From: Thozetella sp. PMI_491
Taxonomy: Eukaryota; Ascomycota; Sordariomycetes; Chaetosphaeriales; Chaetosphaeriaceae
Direction of reading: 5' to 3'
NCBI GenBank assembly: GCA_021432635.1
Contig: MU270024.1
Span: 806,001 to 870,000 of the forward strand
DNA: 64,000 bases
Positions 21,592 to 32,115 of the stretch are shown here, in pieces; positions within the stretch are counted from its first letter, which is position 1, and each line of letters begins with the position of its first letter. The position numbers and the translations under genes are program-made. The notes under the pieces were generated by a model that was not told the origin of the DNA, did no database searches, and saw nothing but the letters and a program-made list of their open reading frames with translations.

Positions 21592-23211
21592 ATGAGTCCT
21601 ACAACTATTTCGCAATCTCCGTTTCCTGAAAGTGACACGGATGATTCGAAGCCATCCGATGGTAATTGTGCTGAAGCAACCTTTAGTATGTGGCCGTTTG
21701 GGCTACCACAGCTTTCTACAGACGCTAGTTCAAGCTTCGCCGGCGCCTTGAACAATGCGTACTCGCTTCCCAATATCGTTGAATCGCCATTTACCCTAGA
21801 GTCTTTGACTGACGAAACCGAGAACCCTTGGACAGCCGCCGTTGGAAGCCAAGATCAATGTGTTCCTTGGATTTTGGGTTCAGACTTCCCGAAAGCGACA
21901 GGTATGTCACCTCTATCACTATGCTCTAGCAGTTTAGTTTATACTAAAGGACGCCCGGAAGAGTATACAGATTGTATCTCTGCTTCGAACTTGACAGGAA
22001 AACCTGTGGGCTCCGAAACACTAGACTGTGAGCCTCGCGACCCTCGCGGCGATCCATTCTCAACGGACGTGGAAGAGATGCCAAATCCAAACCAAGAATA
22101 TTACCGTTCTTTGAAAGCTAATCCAGGAGCTGTTGTCAAGGTGCTCCAGCCACAAAGCGGTAGCTCCGTTGAGGGCCATGATGCACTAAGTACGGCCAAA
22201 GAAAGAAAGAACAAGTCGAGGCAGCCAACAAGATTTGATCGTGCAATGGATACGGTCAAGCTGAACAAGAGATCACATCAAGCAGCATTTTCTGATGCTG
22301 ACAAGTCGAATTTTGATGACAGCCGCCCTATGAATGCGCGTCGGCGGCGAACTAATGACAGCGACCACTGCCCAACCGAATTTCTCGCTTGCCCTTTCTA
22401 CAAGAAAAATCCTCTACGCCACTATGCCTGTCTAGGATACCAGCTGAAACGCATCAAGGACGTCAAACAACATATCTACCGCAAACACAGCAAGACTAGC
22501 CAAGATTACTCCTGCGCCTGCCTACAGTTAAACAGAGCAGAGCGCCGGAAGGAACACACTAGTACAACGAGCTGCAAGGAGCAAGAGCCTCTAGAGAGCG
22601 ACTGTAGCCCCGTCGTACGAAAGACGTTATCAACTCAATACGCCTGCCGAGGCCAATCTCAAAATGAGCAATGGTTCGGGATTTGGAATACTACTTTTCC
22701 GGGAGCAACACGGCCACACTCCATACATGTCGAGAGTCACCTAAAGGAGATGATGGCGCTATTGCGAATATTCTGGAACAAGCAGCAACATGTAACCGTC
22801 TCGACTTTGTTTGGAAGCCCCGAGGTCCACGGAATAAGTTACGAGACTCTCGATTGGGTCATTGGAGCTTCTTTCAAAGAATTCGAGGAAATGCTGCCAC
22901 GTGCAGTTACTGAGCTCGAGAGTGGAGTCGATATAGAGGACGACACGGGGTTTGCGACATTGTCGGCCGTTGACGTTGTGACCACACATCAACAAACGAC
23001 TTCAGAACCATCAGGTACACATTTCTTTACAAAGGCTAGCATTCTAAATATGCTGACACCCGTAGGTGCACGCTTTTCTATTGACGGAGACTCTTGTATC
23101 GAGCGCAAAGACAAGTTCCCCGCTATAGATTTCGAGGAAACCCAGTCTGTAGTTGACTACAATGTCTTAACGGACTTTTTCAACCTGTCGGAGTATACCA
23201 TTTTACCGTAG
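21592..23211 (+). CDS. Zinc-finger array protein (paralogue C), second finger degenerate
   Basis: ATG at 21592 gives 539 residues without a forced intron; a small intron near 21900-21940 is possible (a GTATGT donor is present). The N-terminal half is acidic and Ser/Thr-rich with no domain seen. The finger module starts at about residue 264: C-x12-C-x13-H-x4-H is intact (ACPFYKKN, DVKQHIYRKH). The second finger has C-x1-C in place of C-x2-C and a spacing of 11 before the histidine. It is followed by NEQWFGIWNTTFPGATRPHS and a helical region. Compared with A, B, D and F, the altered second finger suggests weakened zinc binding. Divergent from B; the gene looks open and probably expressed. Confidence 0.75.
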   Translation: MSPTTISQSPFPESDTDDSKPSDGNCAEATFSMWPFGLPQLSTDASSSFAGALNNAYSLPNIVESPFTLESLTDETENPWTAAVGSQDQCVPWILGSDFPKATGMSPLSLCSSSLVYTKGRPEEYTDCISASNLTGKPVGSETLDCEPRDPRGDPFSTDVEEMPNPNQEYYRSLKANPGAVVKVLQPQSGSSVEGHDALSTAKERKNKSRQPTRFDRAMDTVKLNKRSHQAAFSDADKSNFDDSRPMNARRRRTNDSDHCPTEFLACPFYKKNPLRHYACLGYQLKRIKDVKQHIYRKHSKTSQDYSCACLQLNRAERRKEHTSTTSCKEQEPLESDCSPVVRKTLSTQYACRGQSQNEQWFGIWNTTFPGATRPHSIHVESHLKEMMALLRIFWNKQQHVTVSTLFGSPEVHGISYETLDWVIGASFKEFEEMLPRAVTELESGVDIEDDTGFATLSAVDVVTTHQQTTSEPSGTHFFTKASILNMLTPVGARFSIDGDSCIERKDKFPAIDFEETQSVVDYNVLTDFFNLSEYTILP

Positions 23212-23967
23212 ATTAGGATGAGTTTTGCGTTGATTTGCAGAGTTATCGTAGCTGTGAGGATCATTTTTTAAAACGGAATATTCACCTAGGGGCTATTGGA
23301 ACAAGCAGCACATGCAAGGCGACCGAGACTTCTATAGTTCATGTACATAGGCAACCTGATTCCTACAACCTCCAGGTCTAAACCATTGCCATATTTCTAC
23401 TTCATGTTAAGAACATCCTAGACGCGCAAAACTTCCACTCGCAACCGTATATATAAGTATCCAGATTACTTATAGATCCATACGACTGCGTTCCGTAGCC
23501 TACCACAACCGCCAACGTGCTCGGCGCTAGTGCACTCGGGTCGGCCTGAATGTATCAGATAAACTTCGCGATAAGTATTGTCCATTAACATTTAAAATTG
23601 GAGGCACCTGTTACAGTTCGAATTATCAACTTCTTGGACAGAAGGGTCGCGAGAACAAGGATCATCAGTAAACTAGAAGAGAGAATCGATATAGCTAACG
23701 ATCCTGGGCTTGGACTAAGGGGCAATACACCAGGCTGCATGCTAAACATCGAGGCCGAGAGAGCAACTGGAGAGAACACCTGGAATTTGACATTGCTTCT
23801 TAGTGGCAGTCTATATAAATACCGAACTTTAACTTACAACTATCAATACGGTCAACGCCTTCGTATACTCGGTTGACTTTTGCTGAGATGCCGCAGCCTC
23901 ATTGCTCGCAAGTAGTAAATGAAGCTCTAGCTGTAGGACCACAGTTTAGAGCATAGCCTTGAGGCCT
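23212..23967. other. Gene-free stretch
   Basis: Spacer between paralogue C and the next relic. A 92-codon frame at 23598-23876 has no recognisable character. Confidence 0.5.
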
Positions 23968-24733
23968 TTAAGCCGTCTTGCGACTTACGTCCTTTGCAAA
24001 ATTCTCACACTGAATTGTGAGATACTCCAAAGTCTTTTGGAGAGACAGCAAGCTCTTGAATGCCGCATTAATCGCCAGGCAGGACCGAGAAGCTCCCGGG
24101 CATAGGTCAGAGAAATAAGCCGCGTCCTGTTCGCTAAAGCTGTTCCAGCAAGTAAGAGTGATGGAAAGCCTTTCATTAAGCTGTGCTAGAAGCCTTCGGG
24201 TATTGATGATCCAGTCTCGCGCCAAAACCTTACTTCCCGGTAGCCAATTCTCACTTGCAGGGTCCGGAAGTCGATAATTGATCGTCTGCCATCGATTAGC
24301 CAAACCATACTTCAACGCCAAGGAATTATCAGACACGTGCGTATTCGGTAATTTTAGATTCTAATTTGTCGACAATACAAACCCATTCTTCCCTTACTTG
24401 GGTTATTCTAACCTCAAAAACTCTTACAAAGTAGTCTCGAGGCGCCGTGATCGGTTTATCGGCATCGCTTTTGCCCAGAACAAGTGGATCGGGCCGCATA
24501 CCATCCAAGGCGTCGCTATGATACGATTCCACACTGTCTTGAGTCGCTTGCCCGTCAAAATATGTATCGACAAAGCAATATGCAACCCACTTCCAGTGGT
24601 CCGTGCCAGTGATAACGCAACTGACCTGGGCTTCGTGGAGATAGTCTATCTCCTCCTGTCGAGTATCTTCTTCGTATTGCAGACTAAGGAACTGCAGAGA
24701 TTTAGAATGCCTTAGCCTTCTGTTATCCGTCAT
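23968..24733 (-). pseudogene. Frameshifted member of a fungal-specific family (W-x2-YCFVD type)
   Basis: Starting at ATG 24733, the frame reads SLQFLSLQYEEDTRQEEIDYL, then HEAQVSCVITGTDHWKW and AYCFVDTYF, then PRDYFVRVFEVRITQVREEW. I recognise this order from a common, uncharacterised Pezizomycotina family often met near HET and NLR genes. At about 24330-24336 the frame breaks by one base and the homologous C-terminal half (ANRWQTINY, WIINTRRLLAQLNERL, TLEYL) continues in the neighbouring frame to the stop at 23968. No splice signals fit the junction, so a single-base frameshift is the simplest reading; a sequencing error would restore a normal gene. Confidence 0.6.
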
Positions 24734-25214
24734 TGAGCAGACATGATTTCGTGTCGGCGATCTCCTCCATACGTAATACGACAGATGAAGTTCTAGCTGA
24801 AATGTGGCCACGTTATTGGACTGCGACAATCAGCCGAGGAGGTCCCAACCGCGGAAATGCGATACTACTACATACAGGTATAGCCACACACATGGCTGTT
24901 TTAAACGAGATATATCGGTATATCGCAGAGCGTAGAGCTGATACTTGGAGACATGACGCGGTGGCTATGAGTACAAGAATACTCCAGCCATCAGGATCTA
25001 CAATAAACCTAGGAGTGATTTAGCAGCCCGGATGTCTAAGAACTATTCCAAGTACCTCCTATGCTTACACTAGTCGTCTATCCGCATCTGGTTCTTCAGA
25101 GCCTGTCGCCTCGCTCCTATTGGAGAGTTGTAATTCAGCTTCAGACCGACTAGGACTTGAGTGTTGGGATTTTTTCTTCAGGCATATGTTGAACCGCTGT
25201 TGGATATCTTTCGG

Positions 25215-25685
25215 TTAGTTATCCGATATATATGGACATGTTGCCACGCGACTAACAGGCTTCTTCAGTTGCTTGTACAACCCGGACACTGTGAGTGGAC
25301 CGAGATATGCTCTGGAATTTGTAACCCCGTCTTCACTGCTTCTGTCATCCAGCAAAGCACATGGTGTTTCGAATGTAGAACGGTGGTAGCCCCCCGGTGC
25401 TGCTAAGGCTTCTAGGTTGAGGCCGGCACAAAAAGCTTCAATGGTTCGAAGCTGGCAGTTGTAGCTCTCAGAGCCCTCTGAGTCCATCATAAAAGAGCGA
25501 ATCATAGTTTCTATAGCGTTTAATTCACTCCTTAGTTCTACGTACGGCTTGTTTTCCATTTCGTAAGCGAGAGTGCGCGGGCTCGCGAACATGGGATCCC
25601 AATAAGCAGAAAAAGAGCTTTGACGAGCGCAGGCTGGCATTTCGGAGAATTTCACGGGATAAAGAGACCCTGGAATAAGAAACAT
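25215..25685 (-). CDS. Unrecognised protein or gene fragment
   Basis: A 156-codon frame from ATG 25685 with a coding-like composition (for example WDPMFASPRTLAYEMENKPY and an amphipathic stretch after it). Beyond its stop the same frame continues with plausible coding sequence (DIQQRFNICLKKK), so an intron or a nonsense change near 25215 is possible. A second coding-like frame on the same strand, 26180 to 25956 (LTEEKEQILLDVCKSRPM), may be an upstream exon of the same gene. I recognise no family. It may be a live gene with introns I cannot place, or a relic. Confidence 0.3.
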   Translation of the reverse strand: MFLIPGSLYPVKFSEMPACARQSSFSAYWDPMFASPRTLAYEMENKPYVELRSELNAIETMIRSFMMDSEGSESYNCQLRTIEAFCAGLNLEALAAPGGYHRSTFETPCALLDDRSSEDGVTNSRAYLGPLTVSGLYKQLKKPVSRVATCPYISDN

Positions 25686-26180
25686 TCAAAGGTGACAACT
25701 ATACGGATCTGAATTTCTTATTTGGTAGGGAGATTTTTGCTGGCTTTCGACGTTTCCAAGAGAAGAGAGACAAGATGGGGATGGGACCTGCAGCAGCAAA
25801 TAGAGGTAGGCGCAGCGTAATATACCCTGATTTTGGCAAACTCTGAAAGGCTCTGTCGCTCCGCCCATGATTTTCCTACTAGAAGCCAATCGAGTCTTCC
25901 GGTCTGGAGCCTTATTGTACTCGCACCTTCTTTACTGGACAATATTCGCAACGTGCTATAGTGCAATTTGGGCACAGCGCTGTTGTGATAGGTATGCGCG
26001 CATAGCCACATTGGCACTGCCTCTTAGGCATAAGCACAAGACGATAGAGGATGCCATTGGTCTAGACTTACACACATCCAAAAGAATCTGCTCTTTTTCT
26101 TCGGTGAGCTCTAGGCATTCAATGTGTTGGTGCTCAGCGAATAGAGTAGCGAGAGCTGAGCAAGGGGGTAATATTACCAT

Positions 26181-28627
26181 AGTGGAGGTAATGCTTCACC
26201 CCGATTGTGCAAGGACAGTCCTAGGTGCGCCGCCCCGGCGTCAGGATCCAATATCGAACCCGGAGAACGGAGCGAAATAGCAGGGAGGTGCTGTTCTTAG
26301 AGCACGGCTGCTTGAACTTTAAAAGACTGGGACGGGCCCCGTATGCTTCAGATGGCGTTGGTTCCCGAAGTCACTCTCGAGCAGCCGGCCTATTTTTGTA
26401 CGAGCCGAGGAGCACAGAGCGTCGCTACTGTCTCCTTCCTTTTCGAGGACCAGCACACAATTCTTGTAGAGTCTTGCTGACGTAGGAGAGCTTGTCCGGA
26501 AAGTTGCAAAACAAAACAGACAGGTAATCGGCTATATCCCTTTTACTTCGAAGTGGTTCAGCTGGCAACCGCAGAGAGCTTTATCTATGGAGGAGAGAGG
26601 AATAGTATCCCTGATCAAGAATCTCTCGGAATATAAAGTATTTTAAAGTTTGCAGGAGCAAACCCTTTGGCGCTGTGGTGTTGCACCGGCGTAACGACGG
26701 AAGATTTATCTATCATTGTGATTTCTACTCATGAGCTCGAGAGGGCAGGCCGACCTCGCAACTGGATATCACCGCAGTGGTGGAACAGCGAAAAAAAGGA
26801 AAGATCGACCGTAACAGCTGTGGAAAAAACCATACTGTCATCTAAATGAGTCAGAATTAGCGCCCGTAGCTCACCTGATTCTATGTTTCCACCACTGTCC
26901 ATTCATAATCCCGTGATCTTGGGTTCCCGCTTGAGGTCCTAGCGAGCGACACCCGACACAAATGGGCGACACCATTGCTTTAGCTACAATTGTCCATCCA
27001 CTTGATGTGAGGGAAGCTCGTTGTCGGACCAGTCCTGTAGCCTCCACGCGATTCTTGCTGCTATGCAGGCGTCATCAAGTAACTAGACTTACTACAGCCC
27101 TAGGCGACTCTCATAGCTCCATGGAGATCGCAAGCCCAACTAACAAGAAAAGGGTGTTGCGCGGAAGACGCCCTGGAATTGGAACTTAGCAAACTCGACA
27201 GGGTTCACTCCACCACCGAAAGTTATGTCAAATACCTCTCTAGTGACTCTATATTAATTAGCACTTAGCATTAAGTCGTGTGAAAGCTTGCTACGGGTGT
27301 CTATTAGTGTTAATACCTCTAATAGTTTATTATACGTGGGTAGACTTGAGCTGTATAAGAGTTCGTGCAATATCTATGAGTGCTACTAGAACGGACACCT
27401 CCCCATTTTGGGCACTATGAGCGCGGTTAGCACTGATTTAATATATCCTTACAAACTTAGCGAAGATAAGAAAGTCAATCTTGTCATAAATGAGACTCTT
27501 GCCCCTGGACACAGTCCTGGTTAGGGCGCACAAGGTGGAAAGCGAGGGAGAGGTAAGTTAATCGAGACCAATCCAATGCGCTGGCGAGCGAATTACGGAC
27601 AGGACTTACAAGGCCATGTTCTGAATTAGTTGCCTTGTTGTTATAGAATTATATGAAAAGCTAGCCGACAGAAAAGATTCAGTTTCTACATTAACTGGGA
27701 TCTAGCCATAGTTCATATCGAGTAAATTCGTGCTAGTTCGGCTTCACTTCACCTATGGCACATGGACTGGCGAACTAAATCCTCCGGCGGTATCGACACT
27801 ATGTTTCGATGTCGAGGATGGCTTGGCTTGGCTTTTCTAGGCTTGACTGTGCATAGAATATATGTATATTAGCGTATGGCGGTACGCCACGGATCGCAAT
27901 CATATAGATACATGCACTCTGCAAATGTTTGTGAACCTATTAACACGCATTGGATTGCTATAGCGGTAATTTGAAAGACATATTTGGAATGAGACACGAT
28001 AACTTACAGGTAACTAACACTACAAGGCTTGCTCACAATCTGACGCCCCCTAGCTGCACTGCTCGGCGCTGGAAGACGCAATGAAATTGTTTACGCAGTA
28101 GCCTGCCGCAGCCTCCTTTCATTCGATTCAGCAATAAGAAAGTGAAGCTAAGGTTGATTTTAACATTCTGCCTAAGACCGACCATGAGATCATTTGAAGA
28201 AATAGCCTCATATGGAACGAGGGTTGTATAATCGTGCCAACGGTACAAAGCCGCAAGAGCTCCGCCCTTTTCGGGCACAAGGCTTACTGATAACCTATTG
28301 GTGCACCAATTTTCGAAGCCTCGCAGTTCTTGATATATAAATTTTATGGCTTGCAGCCGTTTGCCTCATAGATTTCCTCCCGTCCTCAGCCTTCTCTCCT
28401 TGCTACTATCTCATTCCTACTGTCCTCTCCCCTTGTTCAATTGTTCCACTCCTGTCTCTGCAATATTGCTTTATCACGTACGGAATATCATCTAGATTTT
28501 GTCTCACGACGTCGGAATATCGGATTAGTTAAAAATTCAGTCAACACAGCACGATCCTTGTCAAGTCATTCACCTCAACTTTAGACGTTTCTTTCCAAGC
28601 CCACTATTTCCAATCAACCCAGCTAAA
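26181..28627. other. Long gene-free stretch upstream of paralogue D
   Basis: About 2.4 kb with scattered short frames and no recognisable domain, transposase or RNA gene. A tRNA-like string around 26860-26940 does not fold (see rejected items). Confidence 0.5.
28370..28470 (+). promoter_or_regulatory. Pyrimidine-rich upstream tract of paralogue D
   Basis: A CT-rich tract (repeated cctcc, cttctctcc, tcctctcccc) lies 160-260 bases before the ATG at 28628. Such CT boxes just upstream of transcription starts are common in expressed filamentous-fungal genes. It supports paralogue D being an active gene. Confidence 0.5.
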
Positions 28628-29866
28628 ATGACTAACCTGTTTGGTACCAAAGTCTTGCCTATCAGGGCGAATAATTTTAATACGAATGACACTATTGATG
28701 AAGTCAACCTGCATGTCCTAGGAGATAAACCCGGCCCCATAGAAACCCTCCAAGGAGCTCTGGGTGAAGGCACCAGGCAACTTCTGGAGACAGACCACGT
28801 GCCGGACGGCTCTGAGGAGCCAGAACTGTCCCAAACATATTTCTCTGAAAACGAAGAGTCCGAGTCGCTGTCAGAAGACGACGATTATCACAGCGTTTTT
28901 GGCGTGCCGCTACATGACAACCGGGCTCTTGATGTGGACCATCCTCTGTTTGGTTTCACTCCGGAACTAACGAGAAGTGTTCTTGAGCACTTATCGAACC
29001 CAAATCAGCCTCCCATTATAACCGACAATCCGCCCACTGTCTTCGATACTCACGATGGCAAGGGAGTCTGCGATAGTTCTTCCACTTCTGTACCGGCTAA
29101 GCGATCCGTGTCGCCTGCCCAAGGAAAGCGCTGGGATAGTCAGGAGCTGGAACAAGAGACAGACAGCGAAGATGAAAATACCGTTTTTGTCAACAAACGC
29201 TCCCAGCTGCCCCATTCGAGAGGTATCAACTTTGCCTGTCCGTTTGCCGTGCGATTCCCCGACAAGCACCACGCGTGTTTCGTGCACATCTCGCTGCCCG
29301 ACATGTCTTCTGTCTCCCATCACGTCTGTGGCGCCCACCGTCGGCCATACTACTGCCCCGTATGCTATCGGTTGTTTGACACGGGCGCCGAGCGGGACAA
29401 CCACGCGCGCTGCCGGATCTGCAGTTTGCAGGCGTCCACATCGATTGAGGGTGCCACAGAGCAGCAGATGAGGACCATAGCGCTGGGGGAACGAGAGCTA
29501 GCGGCTGGGAGAAGTGGCAACCAGGAGGGCCTATGGTTCTCGGCCTACGAAACGTTGTTTCCCGAGGATCCGCGACCGCCCACAGCTTACTTGCACCCGT
29601 ACATCGACGTGGTGGTGAGCGCATTCCGCAAATACTGGCTCAGGTGCGGCACGAAGGTTGTGTCGGACTTTCTAGCAGTGAGGGCCCCAGGCTGCTGGGA
29701 AGGGCCGGCCCACGAGAAGGCGCGGGAGTCGCTACAGGCGACAGTCCTGGAGCAGATGGTGGATGAGGTTCTCGGTCCTAACTGGTGGTCGGCTGATAAG
29801 GCGGGCGACGCAGGAGAGTTCCTGGCCCACTGGAAAGCCTCCCACTCTCGCTTGCATGTATCGTAA
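28628..29866 (+). CDS. Zinc-finger array protein (paralogue D), closest to the HET-fused member
   Basis: Single exon, 412 residues. Residues 1-200 are acidic (FSENEESESLSEDDD) and carry an ALDVDHPLFGF motif that matches SLDSEHPFAKV in the linker of the HET fusion. The finger module begins at residue 202: C-x12-C-x14-H-x4-H, then C-x2-C-x12-H-x5-C, all ligands present. The W block is altered (LWFSAYETLFPEDPRPP). The C-terminal helix has VLEQMVDEV, again matching TLEQMVDDL of the HET fusion. D therefore looks like a stand-alone sister of the HET-fused protein. GC content in the second half is higher than in the surrounding DNA. Acidic N-terminus plus zinc finger would suit a nuclear protein, but this is inference. 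Confidence 0.8.
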   Translation: MTNLFGTKVLPIRANNFNTNDTIDEVNLHVLGDKPGPIETLQGALGEGTRQLLETDHVPDGSEEPELSQTYFSENEESESLSEDDDYHSVFGVPLHDNRALDVDHPLFGFTPELTRSVLEHLSNPNQPPIITDNPPTVFDTHDGKGVCDSSSTSVPAKRSVSPAQGKRWDSQELEQETDSEDENTVFVNKRSQLPHSRGINFACPFAVRFPDKHHACFVHISLPDMSSVSHHVCGAHRRPYYCPVCYRLFDTGAERDNHARCRICSLQASTSIEGATEQQMRTIALGERELAAGRSGNQEGLWFSAYETLFPEDPRPPTAYLHPYIDVVVSAFRKYWLRCGTKVVSDFLAVRAPGCWEGPAHEKARESLQATVLEQMVDEVLGPNWWSADKAGDAGEFLAHWKASHSRLHVS

Positions 29867-30535
29867 GGTGGTACTTGATTCTGTTGATCTATTTCTCCCA
29901 TAGCAGATCTGATCGAAACATCGGCTATGTTCCTCTTGGCCATACTTATATACCTCGTTTCCCTAAGAGTATATTCCTATCTGGCCAGTAAGCATCTGAC
30001 TATTGGATATGAGGGGATTGGCGTTCGATAAATTGCTGAAGTTTGGAGCGTCCTGTAGACCTTTATTGATCCCTTCTTCCTTTTCAGCGACTTCCACAGG
30101 ATGTCCAACACCTACTTTTACGAGCGGAGTGAGTGGAGGCCTTGGGAGTAATTAAGCACGGCATTCCTAATATTATGAAATAAGTACAGCTAGAAAATCT
30201 GAAACGTAAACAACACACAATAGGAAACGTAAAAAGATATTTACACGCAGCGACAAGCAATTCACAGTGGCCGCGCCCTCCTAGCCCAACACTTCGTACA
30301 CTGCGACGCCTTATTTTCAGTAGCGCAAAATTTGCGCAACTAACTATCGCCCTTGTGGAAATTGAACAGATAGATGCCGGTGGTTATTAACTCTGGGCTG
30401 GCAGGTTGAAATCCAACACCTCTCAGAGAACACGATACATGCTCTCCTAAACACAGTCAGTTTTGTACTTGCTGTGTATACTATTAGAATATATGCCCTT
30501 ATTGGCATTGTTCGCGACTAGATATCAGTGTATTC
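29867..30535. other. Spacer between convergent paralogues D and E
   Basis: 3' flanks only; no coding or repeat signal recognised. Confidence 0.6.
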
Positions 30536-32115
30536 CTATCTCGATGCCACGATATGCGGAGCAGGAAAGCCCACGGCGTCGCTTGTATTTGCCTCCTGTG
30601 AGGTTGAGATTGGTGGGTTCCTTTGCCCTGATAATAATGTTGGGGCGGAACAAGGGGTACATCCTACCGTATTTGGAGACTTATCCATGCCCTTCGTTGT
30701 ATCAATCTCGAACTCGTGGAGAAAGCTAGCTACGATTCGGTCGATCCAGCGACGGTCCGCATCCGTTACAGTGCGGCCAATTTCCTCCTGTGTTGTCTTG
30801 TCTATGATGCTGGAAGCCTGTGCCGCCCAGCAGCAGCGTATGCGCTCGATCGGCTGCTCGAAGTATCCTCCTACGTATGCGGAGCGAGGTTGATTTTCGC
30901 CTGGGAAGAGGATATCCCATATGTCGTACCACTGATCCTCTGGCGACTTGACGCCACTGATATATTGCTTAAGTTTTAAAATCTGACAGTCCGAGACTTT
31001 CGGGGCACGAAGTGTTTCAACGGACTCGTTGTGGTAGTCGTCCAGGTTAATATATGTATACGAGTTCTTGCCGGAGTCCCATGTGTTGTCGAGCCTCGGG
31101 GTACATCGCAGGCAACGAAGCCGGAGTTGAGAATGTTTACGGTATATGTGCTGTCGGACATCCTTGGGTCGACGTAGTTCGTAACGCAGACACTTGGCAT
31201 GCATCTGACAGTCTGATTTGTAGAATGGACATGCTAGCAGGCGTGTGCTTAAACCGTTATGGCCTTTCAACGCTGTTGTCTTTGTCATGTGCCGGGAGAT
31301 TCTCTTACCACCGAAATCCTGCTTTCTCTTGCCTAAATGTCGGTCGCTGTTCTTTGTATATACCCTTTTGCGTTGAGCAATGTCCACTCTGCGTCTTGTT
31401 TCAATGCTCTTCTCTACATTATCGGGCGAGCCGGCGAGAGAGGTGCAACAGGAATAGGCGTGATCAGTGGGTCCCAATGGTAACTATGAGGCTTTAAGAT
31501 TAGCTTCGCCATGCTATATAATTCCCTGACTTACCATCTGAGTCCGCATGTCTGCTGGAACCGCCGGAGTAGCAAGTGCTGGTTTGGTATGAGTACTCTT
31601 TCTCGCGAAACCTCCGTCCGAGTCCGAAACTTCGCTTGAGCCCACATGATGCTGATCCTGGGCATTGCTGTTTGCGGACCTGCATCCTGGAAACGCACCG
31701 CCCTCTTGGCAGTCGGTTCTCGGCGGTATGCTTCTTGTACTAGCTTCGACTGACTCGCTACAGTTGTCTGGGTACAGCGACCAATCGGTTTCTTCAGCCC
31801 AATGCCAGTTCACGTCCGATTGCCAATCACAGCTCCAATTCGTGCTTTGGCTAACCGCCTGAACGTCGCTCTGGGACTGTCCCGGAGCCAGATCAAAAGG
31901 CTCTTCGGACTTGGGGAGGGTTATGGGACACCAGTCCATGAAGCTGTCTGATTCCGAGTCCAAATTGTCCTGAATAATTTGGCTGATTTCGTTTTCTCCA
32001 TTCTGGATGGTCTATAATCGTCAGAGCAGGAGCAGGAGTGACTGGAACAAGGGACTAGTACCCTATCGACGATTACCTCCTTAGGTACCGCCAAGCTGCT
32101 GTATTCGCTACCCAT
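30536..32115 (-). CDS. Zinc-finger array protein (paralogue E), three exons, second finger lost
   Basis: Exons 32115-32062, 32011-31535 and 31483-30536 join in frame to 492 residues; both introns (50 and 51 bases) have GT-AG ends. The N-terminal 180 residues are acidic and Trp-rich (DWQSDVNWHWAEETDW). The finger module starts at about residue 259: C-x12-C-x13-H-x4-H is intact (ACPFYKSD, DVRQHIYRKH). The second finger keeps only a C-x2-C pair (CLRC) and then diverges, so its His/Cys half is missing. The downstream block EDQWYDIWDILFPGENQPRSAYV is well conserved. It is convergent with D. The intact splice sites and conserved C-terminal block suggest that the loss of the second finger is tolerated. 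Confidence 0.78.

Noticed and set aside
26860-26940. String with tRNA-like A and B boxes and a CAT anticodon-like loop
   Set aside because: Acceptor, anticodon and T stems do not pair; at most a decayed tRNA or SINE head.
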